Shown one piece after another: positions 48,102-55,327 of a stretch of 58,969 bases of DNA. Positions within the stretch are counted from its first letter, which is position 1; the number at the start of each line of letters is the position of its first letter. Origin of the DNA: a virus; IMG/VR virus record IMGVR_UViG_3300032053_000085, positions 1 through 58,969 of that record; one strand, written 5' to 3'. The notes below the pieces were generated by a model that saw only the letters and a list, made by a program, of their open reading frames with translations, was not told where the DNA came from and ran no database searches. Both the position numbers and the translations under genes were made by a program.

Positions 48102-48338
48102 TTAATCGTCCAGTTCGGACGGCCTAGGCCAGAATGGTAACTTCCTGTACCATTCGATGTTCTTTTGGCGGAGTTGCCGCTGTTTTATGACCTTGACCAC
48201 TATGTCCACGTCTTCCTTGATGCAGTCGAGCATGGCAATCGTGAGGACTTCGGCTTCGGTCCAGTCGTTGGTCTTGCAGAAGTTAGCGAAGCATTCGCTA
48301 ACTTCTGCTGGTACTTCGTCTATTTGGCTACTGCTCAT
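48102..48338 (-). CDS. Small protein, 78 aa
   Basis: Start at the ATG at 48338 (MSSSQIDEVP), which overlaps the helicase stop (ATGA); the longer frame upstream is antisense-like helicase shadow. Acidic N-half, basic C-half (VVKVIKQRQLRQKNIEWYRK). Contains a 15-bp-arm hairpin (48276-48308). Unknown. Confidence 0.6.
   Translation of the reverse strand: MSSSQIDEVPAEVSECFANFCKTNDWTEAEVLTIAMLDCIKEDVDIVVKVIKQRQLRQKNIEWYRKLPFWPRPSELDD
48276..48308. repeat. Perfect inverted repeat, 15-bp arms
   Basis: GCAGAAGTTAGCGAA and its complement around gca, within the 78-residue gene. Confidence 0.92.
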
Positions 48339-49669
48339 GGTTCTAGCATAGCCTCCTGGAGCATGGCAAGAGTATTTAATTGATTTTGTTTTTTTCCATC
48401 CACGATGGTATCCGAAATAGTTGATTTTTCTTGGAGAACACGGCAAAGCTTTTCTTCGATCGTATTGGCAGCGACCAGGTAGATTACTTCGGTCGCATTT
48501 AGTTGCCCGATTCGGTAGTTGCGGTCCTTGGCCTGGAGTATGTGCCTGGGTGCCCATGGAAGCTGCGTGAAAACGGTTCTTGTAGCCGCATTGAGGGTGA
48601 TACCCGCACCGGCAGCCACTATCTGGCACACTATGATATCGATATCTGGATCGGTTTCGAACTGTGTGATGATCCGCGTTCGTTTCTTCGCGGGCACCGA
48701 GCCGTCTATCACTAGTGACCTACCGGGGGTAACTCTACGGTGGATCACATCAATCATCTGTGTGTTAATAGCAAAGACGATTATTTTTTCGCCTGGGCGA
48801 TCTGCTAACGCCTTTCGAAGCCACTCGACGACTGCCCTGGCTTTACCACGGGCAGTCGTCATAAGCATCTGCGTAGTTAGACTGAGTCTGTTCGCCCCTT
48901 GATTACCGAAGCGGTTAAACTGCCCCGTGGCTGATTTAACGTACTGTTCGTGTAAGACCCGGTAATCGCTGTCGTTATCGAGAGGCACTGTTTCCATGCG
49001 TATGTGCTGCTCTGGTAGGTCTAGTATTTCCTTCCTGCGTCGGATCATAAACGGCGAAATACTTTTGTGTAATTCACCGAGATTCGTCGCCCCTGTATAG
49101 TCCCATCTACCTTGGCTATCGATGAATCGCGGAGCACAGTATTTCCAAGCATACTGATTGAATGAGGGGAATAGATCGGGACGAATAATGTGCAGAATCG
49201 CGAAGAAATCTTTCGGCCTGTTAGCCACGGGCGTACCCGACAATCCAAGTACTCGCGGGCATCGCCGTGCAAGCGAGATAGCGGCTTTAGTCCAACGTGC
49301 TTCAGGGTTCTGAAGTGCGTGGGCCTCATCAAACGCCAGATATTTGAAGTTTTGCTCCGCCAGCCACGGTAGTTGGTCTGCTAGAATATCGTAGTTGATA
49401 ATCGTTAGCGGTTCCTCTACGTCTCCCTCATAAAGAGAGCGACCGTCAACTACGAGCGCTTTACGTCCTGTCCAGGCGTGAAATTCTTTGGCCCAGTTGT
49501 GTTTAACAGACGAAGGGCATACCACTAATGCAGGGTAGCTATTTTGCCGCTCCATGTAATTTATGGCGATCGCTGTTTTGCCAAGTCCTGGGTCGTGGGC
49601 CAGTAACGCTCGTCCGTTGGCTTTTTCGATGAATTGGATATCTTCGATCTGGTAGGGGAATAATTCCAT
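48335..49669 (-). CDS. SNF2/DEAH-type helicase
   Basis: 444 residues of superfamily 2 ATPase. Motif I ALLAHDPGLGKTAIAI, Ia VVCPSSVKHNW, II YLAFDEAHAL, III GLSGTPVANRP, then the second RecA lobe with IIVFAINTQMIDV, VAAGAGITLN and motif VI QAKDRNYRIGQ. SNF2-like helicases without a nuclease domain occur in many phages and remodel protein-DNA complexes or branched DNA. Confidence 0.92.
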   Translation of the reverse strand: MELFPYQIEDIQFIEKANGRALLAHDPGLGKTAIAINYMERQNSYPALVVCPSSVKHNWAKEFHAWTGRKALVVDGRSLYEGDVEEPLTIINYDILADQLPWLAEQNFKYLAFDEAHALQNPEARWTKAAISLARRCPRVLGLSGTPVANRPKDFFAILHIIRPDLFPSFNQYAWKYCAPRFIDSQGRWDYTGATNLGELHKSISPFMIRRRKEILDLPEQHIRMETVPLDNDSDYRVLHEQYVKSATGQFNRFGNQGANRLSLTTQMLMTTARGKARAVVEWLRKALADRPGEKIIVFAINTQMIDVIHRRVTPGRSLVIDGSVPAKKRTRIITQFETDPDIDIIVCQIVAAGAGITLNAATRTVFTQLPWAPRHILQAKDRNYRIGQLNATEVIYLVAANTIEEKLCRVLQEKSTISDTIVDGKKQNQLNTLAMLQEAMLEP

Positions 49670-49674
49670 GCTGG

Positions 49675-49852
49675 TTATCTATACTGATTCTGCCTTCGCG
49701 GCATTGTAAGTGCTAGTAGCGGTTCGATTCCGTTGTTTATGCGGGATTTCACTGTGGAGTAGTTGGCGTTGTAGGGTCGTGAGACGACCATATGTTTCTG
49801 GGGTGAATTCGGTGCATACTCGCACCGAATGGACTACAATATACTTAGCCAT
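49675..49852 (-). pseudogene. HNH endonuclease remnant, internal deletion
   Basis: Begins MAKYIVVHSVRVCTEF then PETYGRLTTL, nearly identical to copy 2, and then the frame changes. In another frame the DNA reads YSTVKSRINNGIEPLLALTM and ends TAA at 49675, matching the HNH C-terminal tail. So about 160 central codons, including the HNH motif, were deleted and the ends joined out of frame. The leader (49883-49923) is still intact. Confidence 0.85.
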
Positions 49853-49882
49853 TTGAAATAATTACCTATTTTGATTGGATAG

Positions 49883-49923
49883 AAAAGCCACGGGATTGAG
49901 TCCCCGTGGCTTTTTGCATTATA
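49883..49923 (-). promoter_or_regulatory. HNH leader preserved before the remnant
   Basis: TGC-TATAAT (49918-49923, minus strand) and a 12-bp hairpin with the same stem and loop as at 6318-6349. About 75 bp of leader differ at only a few positions from that of copy 1, pointing to recent duplication. Confidence 0.75.
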
Positions 49924-49926
49924 GCA

Positions 49927-50268
49927 CTATTTTTGCTGGACTTCAGCAAATTGATACCACCGCGACTCCGAGGTACGCCATTTCATCTGGCCGGGACGGT
50001 ACTGTACTATTAAAGTATAGGTCCACGGTTCGTCGACGTGGTTCCGCACCCTGCCTTTGAGCGGCTGGTAGGCCCACTGCATCGGCCACAATTTCTGCCA
50101 ATGTGCTTTACGTTGGACTATGGCTACTGGACACTCAAACGAGTCGCATTCTTCTAGTTGCTTTTCCTCTACGACTACGAGTAGCTGATATGATTCGTAC
50201 TCGTATGCGATGTAATGCTCGCCTATAGAAGGTGAGCCTATTCTTACGATTTCCCAGCCGTGGGGCAC
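49927..50268 (-). CDS. Small protein, unknown
   Basis: About 113 residues from a GTG at 50268 (MPHGWEIVRIGSP), placed just after the sigma-like stop. An ATG at 50385 would add a Gly/Asn/Gln-rich segment that overlaps the sigma-like gene by 112 bp and looks non-globular. PHGWEIVRIG..GEHYI resembles a short family of phage proteins beginning GW..VR.G.P..GE.Y. Last residues WYQFAEVQQK. Unknown. Confidence 0.55.
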   Translation of the reverse strand: MPHGWEIVRIGSPSIGEHYIAYEYESYQLLVVVEEKQLEECDSFECPVAIVQRKAHWQKLWPMQWAYQPLKGRVRNHVDEPWTYTLIVQYRPGQMKWRTSESRWYQFAEVQQK

Positions 50269-50273
50269 TCCGA

Positions 50274-50792
50274 CTATGCCGTTATTACCCACGCCGCCGT
50301 CCGCTTCGTGCGTTTGGTTACTTTCTCCTTGATCCCCTCGATCGTGTCCAGGAGTTTGTCCTTGTTCGTTTCCGTTGCTTGGCATAGTCGTCTAGTTAAT
50401 CCTATTGCTTTCCGGCTTTCTAGCCGCTCGTACGCTTCAATGACGGCGAGTTCGTCTTTGTCGAACTCTGCCGGTATGCCAGTAACGTCCAGCGTCACGC
50501 ATTCGCCGTACGCATTTGTACTGACGTATTGAATCCGTGAGCGTCGATCTGACTTTTTGATCTGGGCACGAACGAAGTTGAGTGCCACCGTACCAGCAAA
50601 TGTAGTCATCTGACCACGGGTCGGATCGAACTTATGCTTGTATTTTAGCCAAATAACTACGAAATCTTGGAAATAATCGTCGTAGGATACACGATTTTGT
50701 TGGCTAGTATGCCATCCTTTGTATAAAATCTTATGTATCAAAGGACCGGCACCGCAAAACATTGGCTCGCTAAGGATTGTATTCAACAACAT
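50274..50792 (-). CDS. Sigma-factor-like protein, region 2 only
   Basis: 172 residues. YDDYFQDFVVIWLKYKHKFDPTRGQMTTFAG matches sigma70/ECF region 2 (D..Q..FL.....FD..RG.F.TYA), the core-binding and -10-recognition part. The C-terminal 60 residues lack a clear region 4 helix-turn-helix. First gene of the leftward early block, under the promoter at 50838. Either a small alternative sigma that directs RNA polymerase to phage promoters, or a decoy that binds core enzyme. Confidence 0.6.
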   Translation of the reverse strand: MLLNTILSEPMFCGAGPLIHKILYKGWHTSQQNRVSYDDYFQDFVVIWLKYKHKFDPTRGQMTTFAGTVALNFVRAQIKKSDRRSRIQYVSTNAYGECVTLDVTGIPAEFDKDELAVIEAYERLESRKAIGLTRRLCQATETNKDKLLDTIEGIKEKVTKRTKRTAAWVITA

Positions 50793-50837
50793 GATTCGAC
50801 TGTCTCCGAAGGGGGATGTGGGGGTTAAGTTGCTTTG

Positions 50838-50865
50838 ATTGTATCGAAACGCGAACTGGTGGCAA
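50838..50865 (-). promoter_or_regulatory. Leftward early promoter
   Basis: Minus strand TTGCCA (50860-50865), 16-bp spacer and TACAAT (50838-50843), about 45 bp ahead of the sigma-like gene. It lies in the divergent gap and could drive the whole replication block down to 27276. Confidence 0.65.
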
Positions 50866-50901
50866 GGGGTTGCTACAAATAATTTTCGAAAGTCCGTCTA
50901 A

Positions 50902-51582
50902 ATGCGAAAACAAAACGTACTGGTGCTTGGCGATACTCACTGCCCCGGAATGCTTCCGGGCTACCCGAAGTTCTGTGAGCATGTAGGAAAACAGTACAAA
51001 TGCACCAGGGTCGTACACATTGGAGATTGCGTCGATAACGCCGCAATCTCTTTCCACGACAAGCACCCCGGACTCAGTTCCGCCGCCGAGGAATACAAAA
51101 AAGCCAAGAAACAAGTTCTGGAACTCTGGCGACGGTTTCCTAGGCTAACTCTCATCACCGGTAATCACGACGCTCTTACCGAAAGGCAGGCAACAGCCGC
51201 AGGCTTATTGCCTGAATGGATTAAAGATTTCAACAATATGTGGTTTACGCCCGGATGGACTGTTGTCCCTCGCTTCGGCCATCTTGAGATCGACGGTGTC
51301 CGATACGAACACGGCGATGCGGGCAAGACAGGTAATTTTGCTGCTGTTAAAACGAGCAGGGCACGCTTTCAGAGCGTTGTTAGCGGTCACTGCCACTCTG
51401 AAGCCGGTTGCTGGTTTACGTGCAACGGTAGGGCCAAGGTGTTCGGCATGAACGTCGGCACTGGAGTAGATCACGATCTACTCCAGTTTGAATACGGCCA
51501 GAAGTTCACCGCCAAACCCGTTGTTGGGTGTGGCGTAGTTATTCAAGGCAAAATCCCTGTCTTTATTCCAATGGACTTGTAA
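50902..51582 (+). CDS. Metallophosphoesterase
   Basis: 226 residues of calcineurin-like fold: LGDTHCPG (motif I), HIGDCVD (II), TGNHDALT (III), and VVSGHCHSEAG near residue 160. First gene of the short rightward block. Substrate unknown; phage enzymes of this type may be 2',3' phosphatases, nucleases or phosphodiesterases. A 13-bp-arm hairpin is at 51460-51487. Confidence 0.88.
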   Translation: MRKQNVLVLGDTHCPGMLPGYPKFCEHVGKQYKCTRVVHIGDCVDNAAISFHDKHPGLSSAAEEYKKAKKQVLELWRRFPRLTLITGNHDALTERQATAAGLLPEWIKDFNNMWFTPGWTVVPRFGHLEIDGVRYEHGDAGKTGNFAAVKTSRARFQSVVSGHCHSEAGCWFTCNGRAKVFGMNVGTGVDHDLLQFEYGQKFTAKPVVGCGVVIQGKIPVFIPMDL

Positions 51583-51584
51583 TC

Positions 51585-51851
51585 ATGGCAATGTGTAGTA
51601 AATGCGGCTGGTGTAACCAGTTGGTTTCGTATATCTGTGCTGCCCAGTATCGGCATGGCGGCCAGCAACTCGTGCTCTGCTCGGGTTGCTGGAAATCCGG
51701 CAAGCGATGCTTCGTGCATCCTGATTCCGGGGAGATACTGGCCGCCCCAAAGGAATCGATCTTTCAGGAGATTCCTGTCTGGTACGACGATGGCGGATAC
51801 GTGACTGGTGAAGGCGGAACTTGGTGGGAGGAACCTTCGAATGCCAACTAA
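51585..51851 (+). CDS. Cys-rich zinc protein
   Basis: 88 residues from the ATG at 51585. CSKCGWC at the N-terminus and CSGCWKSGKRCFVH suggest two metal sites. Acidic, Trp/Glu-rich tail. Overlaps the next gene by 11 bp. Function unknown. Confidence 0.65.
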   Translation: MAMCSKCGWCNQLVSYICAAQYRHGGQQLVLCSGCWKSGKRCFVHPDSGEILAAPKESIFQEIPVWYDDGGYVTGEGGTWWEEPSNAN

Positions 51852-52140
51852 CATCGTGGCACGTCTAGCCAACAAAATCAGGCGTAAATACCCCCATTTG
51901 AAGTTTCGGATACGGCGACAGCGCCTACTCGACGCATTCGCCACGGCTCATCTACAGGCACACGACGGGACGTACATAATCACCATCGATAGAGAGATCA
52001 AGCCTGATCTCGCAGCGTTTTTGCTCGTCCATGAGTGTGCTCATTGCGCAAGCTACAATATGGAGACGGAAGAACACGGCCCGTCATTCTGGCTGGCTTA
52101 TCGCGATATGTACGCTATCTACTCTGAATTCACCGCCTAG
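51841..52140 (+). CDS. SprT-like zinc metalloprotease
   Basis: 99 residues from the ATG at 51841. LLVHECAHCASYN holds an HExxH-type zinc-binding helix (HECAH), and HGPSFWLAYRDMYAIY downstream provides the third ligand region, as in SprT/WLM small metalloproteases. Such enzymes cut DNA-protein crosslinks. Basic N-terminus (ARLANKIRRKYPHLKFRIRR) could bind DNA. Confidence 0.75.
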   Translation: MPTNIVARLANKIRRKYPHLKFRIRRQRLLDAFATAHLQAHDGTYIITIDREIKPDLAAFLLVHECAHCASYNMETEEHGPSFWLAYRDMYAIYSEFTA

Positions 52141-52155
52141 ACGAGGAGTAGCGGC

Positions 52156-52161
52156 TATAAT
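52156..52161 (+). promoter_or_regulatory. Possible -10 box for phoH
   Basis: TATAAT preceded by no good -35; 45 bp ahead of the PhoH start. A small hairpin (TAGGT catttACCTA) lies between. Weak evidence. Confidence 0.3.
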
Positions 52162-52205
52162 CAGATAGGTCATTTACCTAAAACACCAACCGAAAGCCCC
52201 AAGTC

Positions 52206-52865
52206 ATGGCAAAACGAGCAAGGAAAGTCCCCGATTCGCAGGTCAATGATGCCTGGGAAATACCAAAGCGAGTGACTCTATCCTCATACCAGCAACTAGC
52301 CTACAAGGTTATTGATACCAACAGCATTTCCATTTTGGGCGGAGAGGCCGGTTGTGGTAAGACTTTTACTGCCATGTACTACGCAATTGAATCTATTAAG
52401 TCTGGGCGATACGACGATCTCGTGGTTATCCGTAGCCCAGTTGAAGCCGGGCGTAGTCGCCTCGGCTTCATTCCGGGCACCGTGGGCGAGAAGATGGCCC
52501 CGTGGTGCGTTCCTATGCTAGATATCGCAAAGGAGCTACGCTTCGACCGCGAGATCAAGTTCTTACCGCCCGGATACATCCAGGGGATGACCATCAACGC
52601 ATTCGTTCTAGTGGATGAATGCCAGAACTTAGATTTGTCCGAGTGGGAAATGGTTGTCACTCGACTTGGTAAAGGCGGTAAGATTTGCTTCACTGGGGAT
52701 GCCCATCAGGACACTAGACGAGTCGGCGGCATGCTTCCATTTATGGAAGCAACCGCTGACGTTACCAGTATCGGGCAATACGTGTTCCCGGATGACGCTA
52801 ATCAGCGCCATCCGGTTGTACGCGACGTAACTAGGGCATTACGCAAGTACCGCGAAACACACTAG
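52206..52865 (+). CDS. phoH: PhoH-like ATPase
   Basis: 219 residues. Walker A GGEAGCGKTFTAM, RSPVEAGRSRLGFIPGT, Walker B FVLVDECQNLD and FTGDAHQDTRRV are the full PhoH signature. Common in environmental phages as a presumed RNA-associated helicase or ATPase; function uncertain. Ends convergent with the small gene at 52862. Confidence 0.95.
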   Translation: MAKRARKVPDSQVNDAWEIPKRVTLSSYQQLAYKVIDTNSISILGGEAGCGKTFTAMYYAIESIKSGRYDDLVVIRSPVEAGRSRLGFIPGTVGEKMAPWCVPMLDIAKELRFDREIKFLPPGYIQGMTINAFVLVDECQNLDLSEWEMVVTRLGKGGKICFTGDAHQDTRRVGGMLPFMEATADVTSIGQYVFPDDANQRHPVVRDVTRALRKYRETH

Positions 52866-53035
52866 AACTGCTTCAGATCGTTTGCTCTGTTGACTTTAAT
52901 GTCGGTTACGCCTTTTTCCTGTAGCTCACAGACGAACGTGTGGCATGCCACACGTTCGTCTTTCTTGAAGGATTTCGACGACGGTACGTCGAAATCTGGG
53001 TCTGTGTACGCGACAGTCCAGTATTTATCTTCCAT
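52862..53035 (-). CDS. Small protein encoded across a 32-bp palindrome
   Basis: 57 residues: MEDKYWTVAYTDPDFDV then PSSKSFKKDERVACHTFV and CELQEKGVTDIKVNRANDLKQF. A beta-alpha-like small domain. The stretch DERVACHTFV is encoded by a perfect 32-bp palindrome (52930-52961). Last gene of the second leftward block, overlapping the membrane gene upstream. Confidence 0.7.
   Translation of the reverse strand: MEDKYWTVAYTDPDFDVPSSKSFKKDERVACHTFVCELQEKGVTDIKVNRANDLKQF
52930..52961. repeat. 32-bp perfect palindrome in coding DNA
   Basis: AGACGAACGTGTGGCA followed without a spacer by its exact reverse complement, centred on GCATGC. The longest perfect palindrome I found within a gene in this window. 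Confidence 0.95.
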
Positions 53036-53219
53036 CGCCGATCGCCTTTGCTCCCATAAAAAAACCTATAACACAGGCGAATAAGGCTGTGCCGATAAGC
53101 TGGGTAATACTGAGTCCCCCTATCAGTAATGCTAGGCCGGTAGCACCCATCGCGATAAGTGCTCCAAATACAGCGCAGGCTAGTATTGCAGTCCGTGCGT
53201 CGTCGTTTATTTTACTCAT
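53025..53219 (-). CDS. Two-helix membrane protein
   Basis: 64 residues with two hydrophobic segments (ILACAVFGALIAMGATGLALLIGG and LIGTALFACVIGFFMGA) joined by a short Thr/Gln turn. Size and topology fit a small holin or membrane antiholin, but other small membrane proteins cluster here, so the role is open. Confidence 0.65.
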   Translation of the reverse strand: MSKINDDARTAILACAVFGALIAMGATGLALLIGGLSITQLIGTALFACVIGFFMGAKAIGDGR

Positions 53220-53400
53220 TCTTTGCTGCCTGCTTTAAGTCCACGTTTTCTAAGGTTAGTTGGTTGCATAAGTCACAGAGTTCATTGACTCGTGCGTCCC
53301 GATGTTTGATTATGTTCCGCTGATCGACGGCTAGTGCCGTAATTAGCAGTAGGGCGAACAGCATTCCCCAATGCAGGGAATCGATTGATCTATTTTTCAT
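53212..53400 (-). CDS. Membrane-anchored coiled-coil protein
   Basis: 62 residues: one N-terminal helix (WGMLFALLLITALAV) followed by a charged coiled coil (RDARVNELCDLCNQLTLENVDLKQAA). A spanin-like inner-membrane protein is conceivable in a lysis cluster with the preceding two-helix protein; no outer partner is identified. Confidence 0.55.
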   Translation of the reverse strand: MKNRSIDSLHWGMLFALLLITALAVDQRNIIKHRDARVNELCDLCNQLTLENVDLKQAAKNE

Positions 53401-53499
53401 TTTGGTAGCAAATACGAGTAGTTAAAAGGCAATTCGATATCCTGATCTTTACTTCCGGCGATCAAGTTCCTTGAGGATAATTACAGAGTTGATCTTCAT
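53397..53499 (-). other. Microprotein frame interrupted by one base
   Basis: From an ATG at 53499 (GAGGA upstream, overlapping the previous stop) the frame reads MKINSVIILKE and stops soon after at 53449. Skipping one base after KE opens LIAGSKDQDIELPFNYSYLLPK, ending in an ATGA overlap with the next gene. Either a 16-residue peptide, a decayed 33-residue gene, or a frameshift site. Confidence 0.35.
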
Positions 53500-53696
53500 T
53501 CTAGGTCCTCAGCACAAAAAGCCAGAACACAGGCAACAACACCCAGGAACCCGGTGATAGCCTCAGCCCCGACGAACCAAAGAGCAATGCATATCCGGCT
53601 CTTTGGTTCGGGTTCTCCGACTAGGTGGGCTGCAACCAGGGAAACGGTAAGTAGGCATAGGCCCAGTAAAAATGTTCTTATTCGCACAGTTGCCAT
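53496..53696 (-). CDS. Two-helix membrane protein
   Basis: 66 residues from the ATG at 53696: basic start (MATVRIR), helix TFLLGLCLLTVSLVAAHLV, charged turn (GEPEPKSR) and helix ICIALWFVGAEAITGFLGVVACVLAF. Holin-like topology. A 13-bp-arm hairpin at 53573-53610 is in the gene. It overlaps the upstream gene by 19 bp. Confidence 0.6.
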   Translation of the reverse strand: MATVRIRTFLLGLCLLTVSLVAAHLVGEPEPKSRICIALWFVGAEAITGFLGVVACVLAFCAEDLE

Positions 53697-53923
53697 CCTT
53701 TTGATGAGGCCACCCAAGGCCCCGATAGTTTTTCTGTTGATCCGGTACTAACTTCTCGGATCGCCCCGTTGAAAAATACGCCGCAGGCAAACGTCTTGCC
53801 TCTCCTGATGTGGACTAGAGCTTTGTTTGCTACCACGCAGGCAGCAATCCAGCCATCTACTTCCCACTCGGCACTATCTGGATTGAATGCTAGTTTATTC
53901 GTCGGTGGTTTGGTTGTCAACAC
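53678..53923 (-). CDS. Small protein, unknown
   Basis: 81 residues from GTG at 53923 with AAGGA seven bases upstream. Beta-like segments (SAEWEVDGWIAACVVANKALVH, KTFACGVFFNGAIREVS) followed by WVASSKGWQLCE. Unknown. Confidence 0.6.
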   Translation of the reverse strand: MLTTKPPTNKLAFNPDSAEWEVDGWIAACVVANKALVHIRRGKTFACGVFFNGAIREVSTGSTEKLSGPWVASSKGWQLCE

Positions 53924-54299
53924 GTTTTGGTCCTTTCTGCTTCAATGGTAGTGCATGACGCAACGATTCGGGCCAAACTTTTTTATTTAATCGCTCGGGA
54001 TCGCTGTCGGAATGTGTCCATGACTCGCGGAACAATCGACTATGTAGTCGATAGTCCTTATTCTCGAACTTGGTTATCCCATCAAAAGTGATGGGATACT
54101 CTTTGTCGCAGAGGCACCAGCCACGGACTTGAAACTTGCCGTTGGCCGGATTCCATTCCCATGCGATCATCTGATCGTATACCGGACGGCCTTTCATATC
54201 GAATATATGGCTTAATTCGATGCAGTCTACGTGCGTGCTGGGATGTTCGGCAAGGCCGAACATCCCAATGCCTAGCGATAATAGCCATGCTAGTTTCAT
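53895..54299 (-). CDS. Exported protein of a conserved small family
   Basis: 134 residues from the ATG at 54299. MKLAWLLSLGIGMFGLAEHP is a signal peptide. Mature part: VDCIELSHIFDMKGRPVYDQMIAWEW, QVRGWCLCD and YRLHSRLFRESW. The D.IEL.H..D..GR.V.DQ....W pattern is one I associate with planctomycete proteins and their phages (memory, not a search). Possibly a periplasmic factor. A 13-bp-arm hairpin (54239-54267) covers the signal-peptide codons. Confidence 0.7.
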   Translation of the reverse strand: MKLAWLLSLGIGMFGLAEHPSTHVDCIELSHIFDMKGRPVYDQMIAWEWNPANGKFQVRGWCLCDKEYPITFDGITKFENKDYRLHSRLFRESWTHSDSDPERLNKKVWPESLRHALPLKQKGPKRVDNQTTDE

Positions 54300-54718
54300 C
54301 ACGGCAGTGGCTTCCATCTAGTGGGCTGGTTGTCTCTGTCCCACTCTAGGGTGCGGTATCCTTCTTCGCCAGTGGTTACACTACTGAACGCTTGGGGCAC
54401 GGTTGTTCTATCCCAGCCTCCCCGTACCCACTCGCCGCCCATGAAAAGCATTACATGCCTTGCTGGATTCAGGCCGTAGTGCCCTGAGTTAGCAAGACTG
54501 GTATGTCGGATGGTTTCTATCGGATAACCATCCTCTGGAACTACTTCTACTGGGCGGTCGATCGTGATCGACCCCCAGATCGGGAACGCCTGCGACCACC
54601 ACTGCGACGATGGCATTCTGCCGTACTCCACGGCGTGCCGTCGTATTATTTCTGGGGTCATTAACTGGCCCGAGAACGCAGTTTCGGGCTCACGTATAGT
54701 AACAGGTATATTTGGCAT
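54299..54718 (-). CDS. Phage protein, unknown
   Basis: 139 residues. Contains TPEIIRRHAVEYGRMPSSQWWSQAFPIW and GHYGLNPARHVMLFMGGEW. Ends at the start codon of the exported protein. No family recognised. Confidence 0.6.
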   Translation of the reverse strand: MPNIPVTIREPETAFSGQLMTPEIIRRHAVEYGRMPSSQWWSQAFPIWGSITIDRPVEVVPEDGYPIETIRHTSLANSGHYGLNPARHVMLFMGGEWVRGGWDRTTVPQAFSSVTTGEEGYRTLEWDRDNQPTRWKPLP

Positions 54719-54851
54719 TATTTAGAGTCTTTCGGTTGGAGGATTTCTGTTGAGCAGATGGTACGATTGTTACGTCCATCGACAGTGTGTCGTAGTTAAT
54801 CATAGCCAGAATCAAGTTTCCGGCAAGTACGCCCCATGTGAATGATTTCAT
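54690..54851 (-). CDS. Small exported or membrane peptide
   Basis: 53 residues from the ATG at 54851. MKSFTWGVLAGNLILAMINY is a hydrophobic signal-like start; the remainder is Ser/Asn/Lys-rich with a Cys near the end. It overlaps the next gene. Function unknown. Confidence 0.45.
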   Translation of the reverse strand: MKSFTWGVLAGNLILAMINYDTLSMDVTIVPSAQQKSSNRKTLNNAKYTCYYT

Positions 54852-54880
54852 TTGGGAGTCCCGGAAGTACAGGGGGAGGG

Positions 54881-55327
54881 TCAAGTTTTTCGTTTTTTAG
54901 CGTTCGCCCGCTTGCGTGCGTCCGCCTGATAGGAACTGAGACCTTGGAGCACACCGGCAGGATTTGCCAGCCTAATTGATGACTGAAGCAGGTCGTTTGT
55001 TCCTATCAGGCGTAACAGGGGCACGCCTGTGGGTGCTAGTAGTAGGTACTCCGTAAGGTGCCTGAACTTCCTAACGAGCACCAAATCAAGACCGGTCTGC
55101 GTAGCGACCTCGTCTACCCAAACCGGTCGCTGCTCGCTTGGTGGGATTTTCGGAGCACCAATCTTTTTCGGGCGGCCTCTGTGCTTACGAAGGACTTGTG
55201 CGATGAGAGGCTGCGGGAAACCTGTGAGTTCTTTGATCTTATCCCATGTACGTTCCGCAGGCGGAAGGGACATGGCGGCTGATTTTATCTCCGCGATAGC
55301 GCGGCGGGACGGCTTGATTTCTGTCAT
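54881..55327 (-). CDS. Helix-turn-helix-like protein
   Basis: 148 residues from the ATG at 55327, within the stop of the fucosyltransferase gene. Region TWDKIKELTGFPQPLIAQVL then RKHRGRPKK suggests a helix-turn-helix followed by a basic RGRPKK tail, as in DNA-binding regulators. C-terminal part has LLLAPTGVPLLRLIG and ends RKRANAKKRKT. Possible regulator of the adjacent block. Confidence 0.55.
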   Translation of the reverse strand: MTEIKPSRRAIAEIKSAAMSLPPAERTWDKIKELTGFPQPLIAQVLRKHRGRPKKIGAPKIPPSEQRPVWVDEVATQTGLDLVLVRKFRHLTEYLLLAPTGVPLLRLIGTNDLLQSSIRLANPAGVLQGLSSYQADARKRANAKKRKT

